The position numbers were made by a program, and so were the translations under genes. DNA of 64,000 nt, from positions 1-64,000 of the forward strand of contig JADFUC010002309.1 of the NCBI GenBank assembly GCA_019722365.1, in the 5' to 3' direction. This document shows positions 22,013 through 33,850 of this stretch, one piece after another. The number at the start of each line of letters is the position of its first letter. Positions within the stretch are counted from its first letter, which is position 1. The notes under the pieces are model-generated. The model did not search any database. It saw only the letters and a program-made list of their open reading frames with translations, and was not told the origin of the DNA. Source of the DNA: Lithospermum erythrorhizon (Eukaryota > Streptophyta > Magnoliopsida > Boraginales > Boraginaceae).

Positions 22013-25000
22013 TCAAAAATCAAAATCATCTTGATTAGGTTTTGGAGAGGTCAACAAAGCCGTATACAACCTAAGCCTGTCCTCTCCAAGAGAAGAAGAC
22101 CTAGACAAAGGCCTCCTCGGCCTTATGAAGGACAATGAAGTCAAAGTCAACCGATGTTTATATCTTCTCCAAGCCAATTGAATAGCAACAGCAGCCCAAG
22201 TCCTCCAACCAGGGGAATAATAGTGTGCACTTCTCTTAACTTTGTCCTTAACAAACGTGTACCGGAAATGTTGTGTGACATATTTAACATCTTCGGCTTC
22301 TAGACCGAAAGCCTCCGTTGTTTCCAGGGTAATTAGCGTTGATGATGAAGGGGGAAGTCTTTCAACAAATGGGCGGCGCAGACACCATGAAAGGAGCTCA
22401 TCTCCGCTAAAGTTTCCGGGGCCTAACATGCAACAGCTTTCAAAACCGTTTCGTAAAACTTGGCTGCTTTGGAGATGGCCTCGGACTATGAATAGCATTC
22501 TTTGAACTGGGTCACCTTCTCTGGTAATCTTGATGTATACCAAAATATTATCTGATGGCTTTTGTATAATAATTATGTTTATATGTTTAGGATTAAAATA
22601 TAACTTACTGTTTCTCCCTTTGTGAATATAAGGGACTTGACACGGTCACATATGTTCTCAAGTACTAAATCATCCATATGCTGAAACAGAGGTACCTAAA
22701 AATGAAGTTAAAAACAAACCCGTTTTTGTTATACTAGAGTAACTATAACAGTGTGATATACAGTAATACATATATATTCATTTTCATTTTATAATTTACC
22801 ACGATCATTAAATTATACGAGTCTACTAGTATACTTAAAATTGTGATTATAAACATAATTATTAGATCATTGAAGAAGGTCATTCGTTGTTACCTGCCTA
22901 ACCAAGTCCAAACATAGATGATATTTGATATCTCGCCTTAGACCCTCAGGAAGGTTGTGAACCATCTCACATTCATCTACTCCTCTCATTGCAGCCCAAC
23001 GTTGTCGTTCATAATTCCTTACCCTCTCCCTTAATTGCGGCGGTAACCGCCTTTTCCTCATCCACCATTCTAAATTCCTCATCTTCAATTGCATAGCCTG
23101 TTTCTTTGAAGTTGTCGCGTGCAAGAAAACCTATACATTTGTAGTATAATAAACCAAGTCGAATACAGTTCAATTATTATAACAAACTTAATTAGCTAAT
23201 ACCTAGTAGCTATTCATTACTTATCGAATTTTGTTTAGATTTTACCTTAATGTTGCCAATCAACATAGTCACTAGAAGCAGCCCACTTGTGAGGACAATA
23301 ATAATGAAGACTAATTCAAGCCAATCTGTAGTGCTTTCCAAGTTCCCAAACGTACTAATTCATCATGTAAAATCATTGATTAACATAGAAAAAAAGTTAA
23401 TGAAAATCACAACAATATTGCTTCTGATTTTATTCAAGATAAGGTTACTACCTTAAGGTCATGAGGCCCCAGAAAATAGGAAGAAGTATCTTCTCCAATC
23501 GACTTTCATTCGTAAAAAGTTGAACAGTCCATTTATAAGCTCCATAATCAAAAGAATCGTTGCCAGAATTATCTATACATGCAGACCTAGCTTGAGTATT
23601 TTCTCCCCAAATCAATCTTGCTTTGTCTATAAATGTGGTAGCTGTTCCATAGAAAATTGGCTCTTTGCATGCCAATATCTTCACATTGCAATAATGACCA
23701 GAGGCTATGCATTCCTCTTTTAAGCATTTTGCAGCTCTTTGCATGCCAAGTAAATACCAACATGCTCCCACAGCCTAGATGTTATTACACTTCAACTAGT
23801 CAAATATTTATTGATTCTCACGTATTTGAAATGAATAAAATAGAAAATATAATACTCCCCAATCCTAAAAGATTGTCACATTTGAATTATATTAATAGTT
23901 GATTTTTTTTTAATTTTTGAGCAAATAAGCTTAATATGTTATATATTTGTTTTGATCAATACATAATATTTTCCATATATGTACTTTATATAACTTGATA
24001 ATAATTTTGATTCAAATCAAATAATGTTTTGTGAATGTCAGTGAAGGTGTAAGTTTATTAATCTTTATCTAATTAAGAGTTCATAGTGTTCATCTTGTCG
24101 ATTGGTTATAAATAAATAAAAACGTAACCTTATTAATATAACGAGGAAGTTTTGATGCTTAATAATCAACCTATACGGGATTGAGTTCTTAACCAAGGTT
24201 GACTCATATCTATGTGTGATTAGTTATCAATATATATTGAGACATATACTTATTATACTTACATGGGATGCCATAAAATAAGCGATCATATTGAGAGCGA
24301 TTCCCCACCAAACAGTTCCAAAAATATAGCCTGAGAAATTTTGCATCCGACGCAATAGGCATGCGGAGTGATATATCTTAGGAAGGTATTGGAACAAAAA
24401 CATGATCAAGAATATAGTCATGACAACTGTTGTGGATCCCTTTGCCAATAGTGAAGGAATTGCTACCCATAGCACTATCTGAAAAAAAAAACATTATTTG
24501 ATTATATATTATGAGGTTACTATATATCAAGGATAAAATTAATGTAATGTTTCATTCTAACATTTGAAAACTACATCATCAAATTTTCTTGTAGATACTC
24601 AATTACTCGTAGTTTATTGAGATATGAAACTAAAATAGTATAAAAGTATAGCAATTATTTGGTTTAAGAGTTTGATGATATTACATACTGATTTTTTACC
24701 CAAAAGTATGCAATAACTTAGGTATCATGTGTTCGGGTACTCATAGGCGGATTTAAGGGGGTGGTCGAGAATTTTGGAATTACTAAAACATGATAAGAAA
24801 TGTTAGTTTATATGGTAAAATCTTTGAAATTTATTGAAACTCGATTTCGAGCAATAGCGATGTCATTTTTGCTTCCTTTATTTATGTCCATTTTAAGAAT
24901 TTTTTTCCTTTCTTTTATTGTAGCTTATTGTAGGGATAATGTATTCAATTTTTTTAAAATATATAGTTGACATTATTCTTAGGATTACCTTCCGATATTT

Positions 25001-27415
25001 ATGCAGATATCTATTTGCAATGATTTGACCTCCTTCTACTTAGTACTATAAATTTTTATAAATCTAGTTTTTTTATAAGCAATAAGTACTTATAGGTTAA
25101 CTGTCATCAAAATTTTATTTCATTTTTCATCTTAAAGTATAATGACTATCTCTAATTAAACAAATGACAAAAGAGAAATTTAGATATATCCTCAATAAAG
25201 TTTTTTTAGTGTAGACACTAACTTATAGATATTGATAATAAGTTTCATCTTCCAAGTGAATGTAAACCGAGTGGAGCATTCAAAGTCCAATACCACTACT
25301 TCAATCTCGAAATGAGTCAATTGTCCTTGAACTAGAAGCAAATATTCACTTTTAAGTTGTAATTTAAACTATCACTCTATTTTGCTTATATAATATTTAT
25401 ATATTTTATCAATAATTTTTTAACTACATATTTTTAAATTATTGAGAGGCCATGCAAATTTTAATCACGCATCATACTCTTGGCTATTATGCTAAAAAAT
25501 AAAAATAAAAAATAAAAAGAAAATGCATTCAATTAAGATGATGAGTGTATAGTACTATACGTATGTGCATGAAATAAATACAAATACATAAATATCCATT
25601 TTAAGCTTCATCATGCTTAAGTAGCATAGCTGAACTCCTAAACAAAATTCAATTATTGATGAGTTCGTTGAATTATAATTGAGGATTGTCGGTTTCTCTC
25701 CCACAGCAGTCTGTTTCTATACCTAAAATAAATATGGAGAAGTGATGTAATTGCTACTCTCTCCATCCCAATCTTTTTGACATGGTTCGATAGGGACAGA
25801 GTACTTCTGTGTTAATTGTTATGGTCTCTTGTCGACATGTTCTATAATTTAATAATAAGTCTATTTCTTACATGGAAAGTTCATTTCGTGATTTCCCCTT
25901 TTAAATCAATTTCATATATATATTCTAAAAATATTCTTTTCCCTTCATACAATCCTTCATATGAACATGGAAAGGACAAATAATGTTGAACATCACTAAT
26001 TTAATTATTTAGAGGCATGAGATCACAGATTTGATGCAAAAGCCAAACAGTGACATGCATATGCTTGTCATCTTCTATATATGTAATCACATGCCCTGAA
26101 GTTAGAAAATGATTTAAATGTTTCTTGATATTGCACATTAAGAAAAAGATTAAGAAAATCACCTTAAATTATCTAGAGTCATTTAAATGCTTTACTTAGC
26201 ATTACAACATATATATTCAACTCAATTGCCATTCTAGCTTTTCGAGACGAAACTCAATATATTTGAAGGTTTGATTCAGAAAACAAAAAATGTCAACTAT
26301 AACTATATAATGCCCCTCTTCCATCCCAAAAGATTGTCAAGTTTAATTTTCAATTGTAAAATTGAAAAGACTTTGCAATCTTAATATTGACACATATATA
26401 ACTTTTATCGGAATTAAAATTAATTATTATTATAATTGTAAAATGCATTGACAAACTAGGAATACTATATCTTGATATATATTTGATCAAATATTATAAA
26501 ATAATATACACAAATTGTTCGTGTTGAACATTTAAAAACTGAATCATTAATATATATTCAAAACTTGATAATCTCTTTGGAACATATAGGGATTATGGAA
26601 TATATATGTTAGTTAGAGCTATATGAATTAAAATGAGTCAAACCGAATCGTACCTAGTTGGATTCAACTCAATTACAAACCTTGAGAGTACTAATTGAAT
26701 CGAGTCGAGTCTGATCTTGTTTAAAAGTAATGTTTGACTCGATTTAATTTGTACTTTAACAAGTCGAGCTTTTGACTCGAATTAGAATCGGATAAAGTTC
26801 TACTAGAGATAATAGGTAGCTCACCTGAGGTAGAGGAAGGATAACAAAAAGATCAAGCAAGAACCCTCTTCTGGCCTTCAAATACCTCAACGCCACAGAC
26901 TCAGCACTAACATCATGTAAACGGCTGGTCTCATTAGCATACAAAGCAAAGTGTCTCTTATTCACCTTGAGCTGCAACCAAATATTCCAAAAATGCAAAG
27001 CATCGGTCATGCAACGAAGGACCGTAACGGTGACAGCGAACCACCCATCAACAAAGAGGCACATGCAGTTGTCACTTATGGAAAGAGCATAGAAAAATAA
27101 AGGATCCACAAAGAGACCCGTAGCACAAATTAGTAGGAAGACTCGGTTCCATTCTTGAATCCATGGTACTCTTGGATCCAAAACTTTGCCTAGAAATGAC
27201 CAGTTTTTATATCTAAGTGCGATAAATTTGGAATTTATTTCTTGGGGGTTATTATTGTTGTTAGAGTTTTCTCGTTCTTCTTCGTCTTCGTCTTCGTCTT
27301 CGTCTTCTTGATTACCTTCTTCGATGATGTCATAGTCTTCATCGGCGCTGTAGTGATTTGGAGAATATTGATGGTAGTCTTCTTGGTTGGCCATTTGAAG
27401 CTCAAAACTCTCCAT
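22013..27415 (-). CDS. CNGC4: Cyclic nucleotide-gated ion channel 4 (CNGC4/HLM1/DND2-like), seven exons
   Basis: Exons on the minus strand: 26825-27415, 24263-24478, 23452-23774, 23246-23354, 22894-23130, 22609-22695, 22013-22528. The total is 2079 bases, giving 692 residues, close to the 694 of Arabidopsis CNGC4. All introns are GT-AG and phases agree. Residues 1-60 are acidic and Asn-rich. S1 to S6 span about 90-420, with S4 near 211-240. The pore has WGLMTLSTFGNL with filter Gly380-Asn381-Leu382, typical of CNGC4. The cyclic-nucleotide-binding domain (about 493-610) has the phosphate-binding segment LGPGNFSGDELLSW (556-569). Calmodulin-binding helix and IQ motif follow (IQ at 637-638). CNGC4 is a plasma-membrane cation channel that works with CNGC2 in calcium signalling and immunity; Arabidopsis mutants show altered cell death. 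The ATG at 27415 has a good context (A at -3, G at +4). Met8 (27394) aligns with the usual family start and is an alternative. Confidence 0.95.
23851..23884 (+). repeat. MITE-like terminus in CNGC4 intron 2
   Basis: atactccccaatcctaaaag then attgtcacatttg resembles the Stowaway-like ends at 26313 and 30070. It lies just outside the segment duplicated at 20404. Confidence 0.35.
25759..25812 (+). repeat. MITE-like terminus in CNGC4 intron 1
   Basis: tactctctccatcccaatct closely resembles the terminal inverted repeat of plant Stowaway/mariner MITEs (ctccctccgtccc). I cannot find a convincing opposite terminus nearby, so only one end is claimed. Confidence 0.4.
26313..26345 (+). repeat. MITE-like terminus in CNGC4 intron 1
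   Basis: cctcttccatcccaaaagat followed by tgtcaagttt is a second Stowaway-like end. A related word (actccccaatcctaaaagat) is found in intron 2 at 23853. The opposite ends were not identified. Confidence 0.4.
27283..27312 (-). repeat. Trinucleotide-like repeat coding for Asp/Glu run
   Basis: Repeated cgtctt on the plus strand encodes alternating Asp-Glu residues in the N-terminal acidic tail of CNGC4 (residues about 36-46). Such tails are poorly conserved in length between species, and the repeat could vary in number. Confidence 0.7.
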
Positions 27416-28261
27416 TTTAAGATATGTCAGAAGATAAGCAGGCTCTCATTTAGTTAGCATATTAAAGCAAGGAGGTGTAACTGACAACATGATTGAAGGT
27501 ATATTGTTAGTAAAAAGAGGTGAATCATAAGGGTGCAGTTCCATGCAAATTGTTAGATATAAATCATTTATGACTTTGTTAAATCATGATAAAGCAATTC
27601 ATATATTTAATAATAATTTAGTTTTGAATCAATTTGTTTGATACATAGAAAGAATTGAGTTTTGTGTCAACATGATGAATAATGTGTTAAATAATAGGAT
27701 GGACAAGGTCGAAGCTCGACTTCATCTAAATAATATAACTTTTAAGTCTTATTTATAATTTGTATTCTTTAGTAGTATTTTGGGTTTTTATAATACCACA
27801 TGCACTATTCATTTAGTGGTATCCCGTTTGTTATATGAAATAATACGCATAATATTCGTAATAGTAGTATCTATTTTTTAATCTGAAATACACATAATAT
27901 TCACATTTGTAGTATGTAATACCACATATACTCATGCCGTGATATCTATTCCGAGATGGAAATACCGCGTATAGTGTGCGGCGATGCCGTTTCCGTACCT
28001 AAGTGTTATTGTTTTTAACTAGCAGTGTCGAAACATGTTGCCCATTTGAGATCCAAATAGAGGGATACTAGGAATGCATGACAATACTTAATAGAAGGAT
28101 GGATGATTTCAGGAGAGAATGTGAAAGTGTAAGGAATGAGGATGCCCCTCAAAAAGACTGAATAAGAAAAAGAAGGCAATCAAAAGCAAAGATGAGCGTC
28201 AAGAAGAGAGACAAAAAAGACAAACTTTGAAGTCTACACCGAGTACAAAAAATGGCTTTAA
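27416..28261. other. 5' flank of CNGC4, AT-rich
   Basis: Should contain the CNGC4 promoter and 5' untranslated region on the minus strand. I see no motif strong enough to call a TATA box or other element with confidence. From about 27780 it carries 'ataccaca' and 'gtggtat' words in both orientations, like the tandem repeat at 30100 and 39430, so the proximal promoter may be short. Confidence 0.4.
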
Positions 28262-28612
28262 AATTGCGCCCGCATGTAACACTTTTTATAGTGAAATTGG
28301 CGGTCATGGGTAACAACTATGGAACACTTTTTTATTATGTAACACTTTAAAAATAAGGTAACATTTTAAGGTATCGCTTTTTTGTTTTACATACTTTAGG
28401 TATCAACTAAATTGTAACACTTGAAAAATAATTTAACGTTTAAGGTATCGACTTTTGTGTTGTAGTTTATGTATCACTCAATGTAACACTTACATAATAG
28501 GTAACATTTTAAGGTAACACTTTTATGTGTTACATAATTTATGTAACACTTAATGTAACACTTAGAAAACATGTAACATTAAGTTATCACTTTTTTTGAG
28601 TTACAATATTAT
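28262..28612. repeat. Minisatellite, about 72 bp units with gtaacactt
   Basis: At least four diverged units start gtaacactt near 28340, 28413, 28484 and 28553. Each continues with 'aggtaacattttaaggta' and 'ttatgtatcac' type words. Unit length is about 69-75 bp. No coding potential. It could be the subterminal repeat of a DNA transposon, but no terminal inverted repeat was found. Confidence 0.7.
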
Positions 28613-28644
28613 TATTTAGCTGCATTAAAAATATATAAAAAGTA

Positions 28645-28647
<3 letters not shown>

Positions 28648-28675
<28 letters not shown>
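28648..28675. repeat. AT dinucleotide microsatellite
   Basis: Uninterrupted at/ta run of about 28 bp next to the gtaacactt minisatellite. Confidence 0.9.
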
Positions 28676-28679
<4 letters not shown>

Positions 28680-29509
28680 TTCAATTTACCTTAGGTATCG
28701 CATAATGTAACAAATTAAAAATTATTTGTGATTAATTTATATAATGCGATATCTTCTAGTAAATAACATTCGAGATAGCAAAGTCCTTCCATTTGCAAAA
28801 ATTGGCTGATGAGTTGACCACTACTTGACATTATTTTTAGAGTTCCCCCCATGGCCTTATATATATATATACATAAACATTAACAATATAATCGAAATTG
28901 ACAGATTTACCACTTGAGCTCAAATACAACAATTACAATTATGGGGTTAAAAATCACAATTTCTTATCTTTTAAATTTGAATTTCGGGTATGAATAACAA
29001 CCAATTAATTTTGTTGAACAACACCATTAATATCTAATTTCAAATATGTCATTAATATTTAATATTAATAACATGTTAAATTAATATCTAATATTAAAAT
29101 AACTAGTATTTTTCAAAAATACTATTTTACACTTATGATGATTAATTCCTAAATTATGTTATAATTTGAAACTCTAATTATCTAATAATCATAGATGCCA
29201 AACTTAATAAAATTCATTTCCAAAATCTTACGATTAAATCTAATCAAAACTAGAATTTAATTAGTTAATGTCTATTAACTTTTATTGATTCCAAGAAATA
29301 ATTAAATTTGTCGATACAATTAAAACTAATTTTAATGTGGTTAAATAAGCGATTAAAATAATTTACTATAAGAGAAATTAAATTAGTTCAATTTAATTAA
29401 TTTTAATAAATTAATTTAGCAAAATCCATCAAAATTAAGTTTGTATTAAATTGAAACTTCAATTGACCCATTAAATAACTAAATTGGACACGTCAAATTA
29501 ATAAATAAT
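28676..29509. other. AT-rich DNA, no gene seen
   Basis: Very AT-rich with 'aattaatatctaatatt' words and no reading frame of note. I see nothing else in it. Confidence 0.5.
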
Positions 29510-29862
29510 TGGACGGTTCCAAGCAAGCATAGATAAGCAAGCAGCGAACCGGCCCAGCCAGGGAACAACCCAACGCAGCCGTAATAGGCGTTGGGCGTAA
29601 ACTTCAGCGTCTAAGCATGGCATGACGAACGATCCGCGCGTCATGCAGGCGTCGTCGGTGGCGTGGCGTGACCGTCGTCACGTGACATGCGATCGCGTCG
29701 CTGGTTGATGTGACTCTTTGGATTGCGTAAGCTGCCAATGTCATGTCGGGTTTGACGATCAGCCCGAATAATTGACTCGGTTGACTTTCGAGTAGTATGG
29801 CGTCGGTGGCCAGCGTGGCGTGACATACCACATCTATCTTGTCGAGCAGGGAATTCATGGTT
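29510..29862. other. GC- and CpG-rich island in AT-rich DNA
   Basis: About 350 bp stand out by base composition from both flanks. A 'gtcggtggc..gtggcgtgac' word occurs twice (about 29655 and 29800). Overlapping minus-strand open frames of 78-84 codons are rich in His, Arg and Thr and look like compositional accidents. It may be a piece of an unidentified repeat. Confidence 0.5.
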
Positions 29863-30067
29863 TCTTACTCGTTTCAATTAATGAACTAATACAAAATTAG
29901 TTTCAAAAATTCTCAAAAATTCTCAAAAATCGGAAATATAATTTGAATTATAATCTTGAGCGTATAAATTCAGTTGTACAATCTAAATTGTCAAGCATGC
30001 ATTTATGAATCCCAATATCTCTTTGTTCTGACAAAATATTATGGTCAAAGTTGATAGGTATAACAAA

Positions 30068-30106
30068 AGTCAAAAGCCGACAATCTTTGTGGGATGGAAA
30101 GAGTTA
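30068..30106 (-). repeat. MITE-like terminus, reverse orientation
   Basis: Read in reverse, ctctttccatcccacaaaga then ttgtc matches the Stowaway-like ends seen in the CNGC4 introns. No partner end was found at a plausible distance. Confidence 0.4.
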
Positions 30107-30256
30107 TTGGTTTTGATATTTGTTATTTCTTTAACATAGTATTGTGATATTTTATGTATTTAGCTTCTGAAATACCATATGTCTTTGTGCAGTGGTATTA
30201 TGTGATGAGTAGTGAATTACCATTGTTTATTTCCATAGGTATGATATATTTATGCG
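30107..30256 (+). repeat. Tandem-repeat unit left of the minus-strand Copia element
   Basis: It matches 39455-39590 and, more weakly, 39650-39790. Shared words are 'gatatttgtt.tttctttaacat', 'agtattgtgatatt', 'gaaataccatatgtcttt' and 'attaccattgttt'. The Copia element lies between this unit and the others. Confidence 0.75.
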
Positions 30257-31060
30257 TAAATTGTGTGGGCAATGTCGATGACTCGCCCAGCAACCTTGTA
30301 GGTAAACGACATCAAAATAAAAAAACATACGGTTTGATAACCCGGTTCGATTAACACAAGCAACACTGCGTGCGGAAGCGGTGCCCAATGAAGAATTTCA
30401 ATATGATCAAAATTACAAACAAAGATCTTTACTCGAATGCTCCCAATTCTCTTGCGCCTGATACTACTCCAGCCAGAATGTATAAGTTGACTCCCCACGA
30501 CTACGCCCACATCATACATTTATTAAACTCTTATCACAATGGTAAAACTACAATGATCTTAAATGAGAATAAAAGCGTGTAACCCGGTGTCCACAGACAT
30601 GCAGTAACTAAAAGGACTTTATAGTAATACTCCGTACATTCGGCTACCTACAAACTCTCGCCTGGCCTACATGTTTGTCTGATAAGCATAATACCTCTTG
30701 TTTTACTTCGTGCGCAAATGAAGCCATAATATAGTGTGAGCACGTGCACCGTTTATAGCAAATATTCTTTATGCTTGAAAACCTCCATCTTTTACATGAT
30801 AAATGAATCCTTTCCTTGCTGCGATTAATAAATGCTTCGGTCGATATACTTTATTTATTTTAGGCGTGTATCTTACGTTACTTGATCTCTGAGTCATGCC
30901 CGTAAGCTTCACCGTCGTATCTTCTAGGATCTACGAGATCCTGCTGATTAATAAATATAATCCCGCGTGAAAGATCTTGTAGAACAACTTGAATGATTAC
31001 TCTCATCATCAGGGCGGTTGGTGGTGACTAGCGAAACGCAGCGACTATAATGCGCTAACA
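30257..31060 (-). repeat. 3' LTR of minus-strand Copia element
   Basis: It aligns with 38542-39352: shared words include 'gtcatgcccgtaa', 'taatcccgcgtgaaagatc' and 'tgaagccataatatagtgt'. On the minus strand it starts tgttagcgcatta right after the polypurine tract. The low-coordinate end is placed by comparison with the 5' LTR. Confidence 0.8.
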
Positions 31061-31074
31061 AACTCGCCGCTTTT
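31061..31074 (-). other. Polypurine tract of minus-strand Copia element
   Basis: aaaagcggcgagtt read on the minus strand, directly before the 3' LTR. It is nearly identical to the tract of the plus-strand Copia element at 13718. Confidence 0.7.
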
Positions 31075-33850
31075 GGGTAAGTTTTTGCGGCAAATATTCT
31101 TAAGAACCTACTGCGTCACATTTGGCGTATATGCACACATAGTCAGGCGTAAATGTCGAAAGTAGAAAACCACGGCGTAAATACCCACTAATCAACACAA
31201 GCGAGATGGGCATTATACGAACACAACATACGACCAACTGCTCCGATACAATAGTATTGATGAACTGAGATGGCCAAAGGCAGAATATCATTGTCCGTAA
31301 ATTTGGCCTTGTATACATCTAAACAAAAGGAACATATAACTAGAACAATAAAAATAACTCCATGGGTTCTATTACGGACATCTCCCCCTATTTGTCCCAA
31401 AAGAAACATAGCCAAAAGGACACTAGTTCGATACGGACAACAACACGATGGGCGAGAATAGTCATCAACGCTGACATCATCACCGCGGTCGGTATGATTT
31501 TTTGCCTCACAACACGATTCTGACCCACTTCGTATGAATCCTTATTCAAATACACAATCTCTTATTGATAGTTGCACCGTGCCATCGATTATAAGTAGTG
31601 TAGGTGTCTTCTTCGATCGTAGGTACCAGAGGTACATGAAGCCCGCATGAGTTCACTTCCGTCGATGCAGAAGTGATGGTAATGACTCACAGTTGACTCC
31701 CACCAGCTTGTCGTCGGATGTGAGAATATCGTTGTCTTTGGCTCGAGGAAGAATCTTTGCGGATCATTTTTGGATATAGGTTGGTTTTTAACCACGGCAT
31801 GTGAAGTGGCATGTTGTGTGATTTGATCCAAAGAGCACCTTCCCATGTCAAGCGCCGGTCAGAGATACTTCACACTCAACTTGGAAGATGGCGACCCGCG
31901 TCGGGGCCGTATGTCAGCCAGCGCTAGCGATTAACAACGACTATATCTACAGTCCTCAAATTATACCCAGTGCCTCGTTTGGTCTTCCCAGAAGTGATCG
32001 TTATCAACCGGGGAGAAAAATCAAAGGTATGATTGCGAAAGGTTACCTTGTGATGATGAGGGTGGCGGTGTCATCTATGTCTTCGGACATGTTGCATATG
32101 AACTCTGGACTAGCTTGGATAGTAGGGATTAGCAACCTCCGCATTGGCCATGACTACGGCCTCCTCGGGAATTCCAGCTGATGTTGAAGTTACTGCGTCG
32201 ATTTGGGCATTCTTCTCAGCAGCTACTCGTCGGTTGGCCACAAACTTCCACCTGGCCATTGCTTCTTCAGAGTTAAGAGACACATTGGTTGTGGGAACAT
32301 CGGCTACATTCTTCGATTCCCGACTGCAGTTACATTTTTCGTTTATCTGAAGTTGCCGCTTTGCCATACTCATGCTCCATTCTGGCCTTATCTTACGTCA
32401 TCGAGTCTTATCGGGATCATTGGATTGTTGTTCTTGTTCGAGCGACCGTTCGTCATGTCGACAAATGTGTACATGACAGGAGTGGTATCTCCTCGGTTTC
32501 CTTGGCAGGTCTCTTCAACCTCTTTCTGCATGGTTGTATCCACTTTCAGCTGACCACTTTGTGCTTGACAGCGCAACACTATTTGCCTTTTTCTTAGCTC
32601 TTACAGCCTTGTGACTTTCTCTTCTTTTGACAATTTTGGCTCGGAAGGACCGGCCTCACTTATTTTCTTCAGTTTCCTCTTCTTGGATTTCTTTGTTTCT
32701 GAAGGGAGCAAATCTTAAATCCAGTGTTAGTACTTGATCATCATCCACATGAGGCCTCTTCGGTCGTAGGCTTTGTGGCCGCGAACTCTTTGGTATGTCG
32801 GAGGACATACCCTCCCATTTATCGAATGTCTTTAACGGATCATGCGAAGCGATGAGTAATCATTGAAAGTGGTTTTGACACTTGGTTTCTTCGTTGTTTG
32901 AGCATGATCTTTGGTCACTGCAACATCACGGTACCGCATCCATGGCGTCGGTACCACCGGCAGCATCGGTCATAACATTCTCACACGTAGGACCACAATC
33001 TTCAACATCATCTTCCTTGATTCATTAGTAGATGGTTACTTTGTCATTATGACGACTTGGTGATGAACTGTCGGAACTGCCGATTTGACATCGCTTAATC
33101 TGAAGAGTCAAGGACTTCTATCTTCAACAGTGGCTCCTCAGCAGCTTCTCCCTTGTCTAACACCATCATTAATTTCGGTATAGACAACCGCCTCCTACAT
33201 CATCGCTCTGCGTTTTGAGTGTCGTTTAACCTAGGGTTATCCCCAGTTCGCGCGCATTTATTATGTCGACCCATGGCGAGATAATTGTTGTAATTTCGAG
33301 TCTTTCTTGAGAATTTGTGTCAATAACCACCGGGGAATATACCAGGTCATTAGCCTCTGCTACCACTTTTTCTTCGAGGTTCGGGATTTTGGTCTACGAC
33401 TTTTCACCTTCGGCCCTTCTTGTTTACAATAGAGGTTAAATCTACATCATGTGTTCATCTGGAGTTACGTACCGCCTTGCTTTGCCTTTGGTGGCACTTC
33501 CCGGAAGTATTGAACCTCGGCGTGTCGCCGCGTACTTACCGATGACGTTTTAGCAAAGTGTAGGGAAAGGCTGATGTAATTAAGGGAATTTTTGTGTCGA
33601 GGACAGTAAATTGAGGCCTTTAAAAGATGATTTATGAACAAAGTAATATGGAATAGGAAGGTTTTAATGGCGGTTTTAATTCTTGGAGAGGATTGATTAT
33701 GGTAAGTGTTTAAAGGGGAATGTGAGAGATTTAGACAAGATCTCACCGTATTAAATATGCCGTCATGTCTGAGTCATCAAACGGCTCTTTTCTTTTTCCC
33801 TTCAATTCATAACTAGACATGAGTGGACTCAGTTCTTCTTGTCTAGCATA
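31075..33850 (-). pseudogene. Env-like/uncharacterised 3' ORF relic of Copia element
   Basis: This 2.8 kb region between RNase H and the 3' LTR has short open pieces. The frame at 32110-32373 on the minus strand contains 'SEEAMARWKFVANRRVAAEK', an RWKFV..RR pattern I associate with the extra ORF of SIRE-type elements and plant transposon-associated proteins. Nearby (about 32675-32695) is a basic 'KKSKKRK' segment also seen in the plus-strand element. The assignment is inferred from position and short motifs. Multiple stops make it non-coding now. Confidence 0.45.

Larger units (their letters stand above)
24479..26824 (-). other. CNGC4 intron 1 (2.35 kb) with transposon debris
   Basis: The donor is CAG/GTGAGC at 26824 and the acceptor a poly-T tract then CAG at 24479. 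It is far longer than the other five introns (80-488 bp). It contains MITE-like termini at 25759 and 26313 and a 'ggcggatttaagggggtgg' stretch near 24744, a word common in degraded plant transposons. A segment near 26640-26790 is rich in gactcga words. No coding exon is visible in it. Confidence 0.75.

Noticed and set aside
27242..27457. Plus-strand frame with Phe/Val runs
   Set aside because: It is the antisense of the Asp/Glu-coding repeat in CNGC4 exon 1.
29604..29877. Overlapping minus-strand frames of 78 and 84 codons in the GC-rich island
   Set aside because: Two frames are open at once because of base composition. No start context, no domain and no exon evidence.
32110..32597. Several overlapping plus-strand frames of 68-116 codons
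   Set aside because: They lie opposite the minus-strand Copia 3' region; the minus-strand frame with RWKFV..RR is the more plausible relic.
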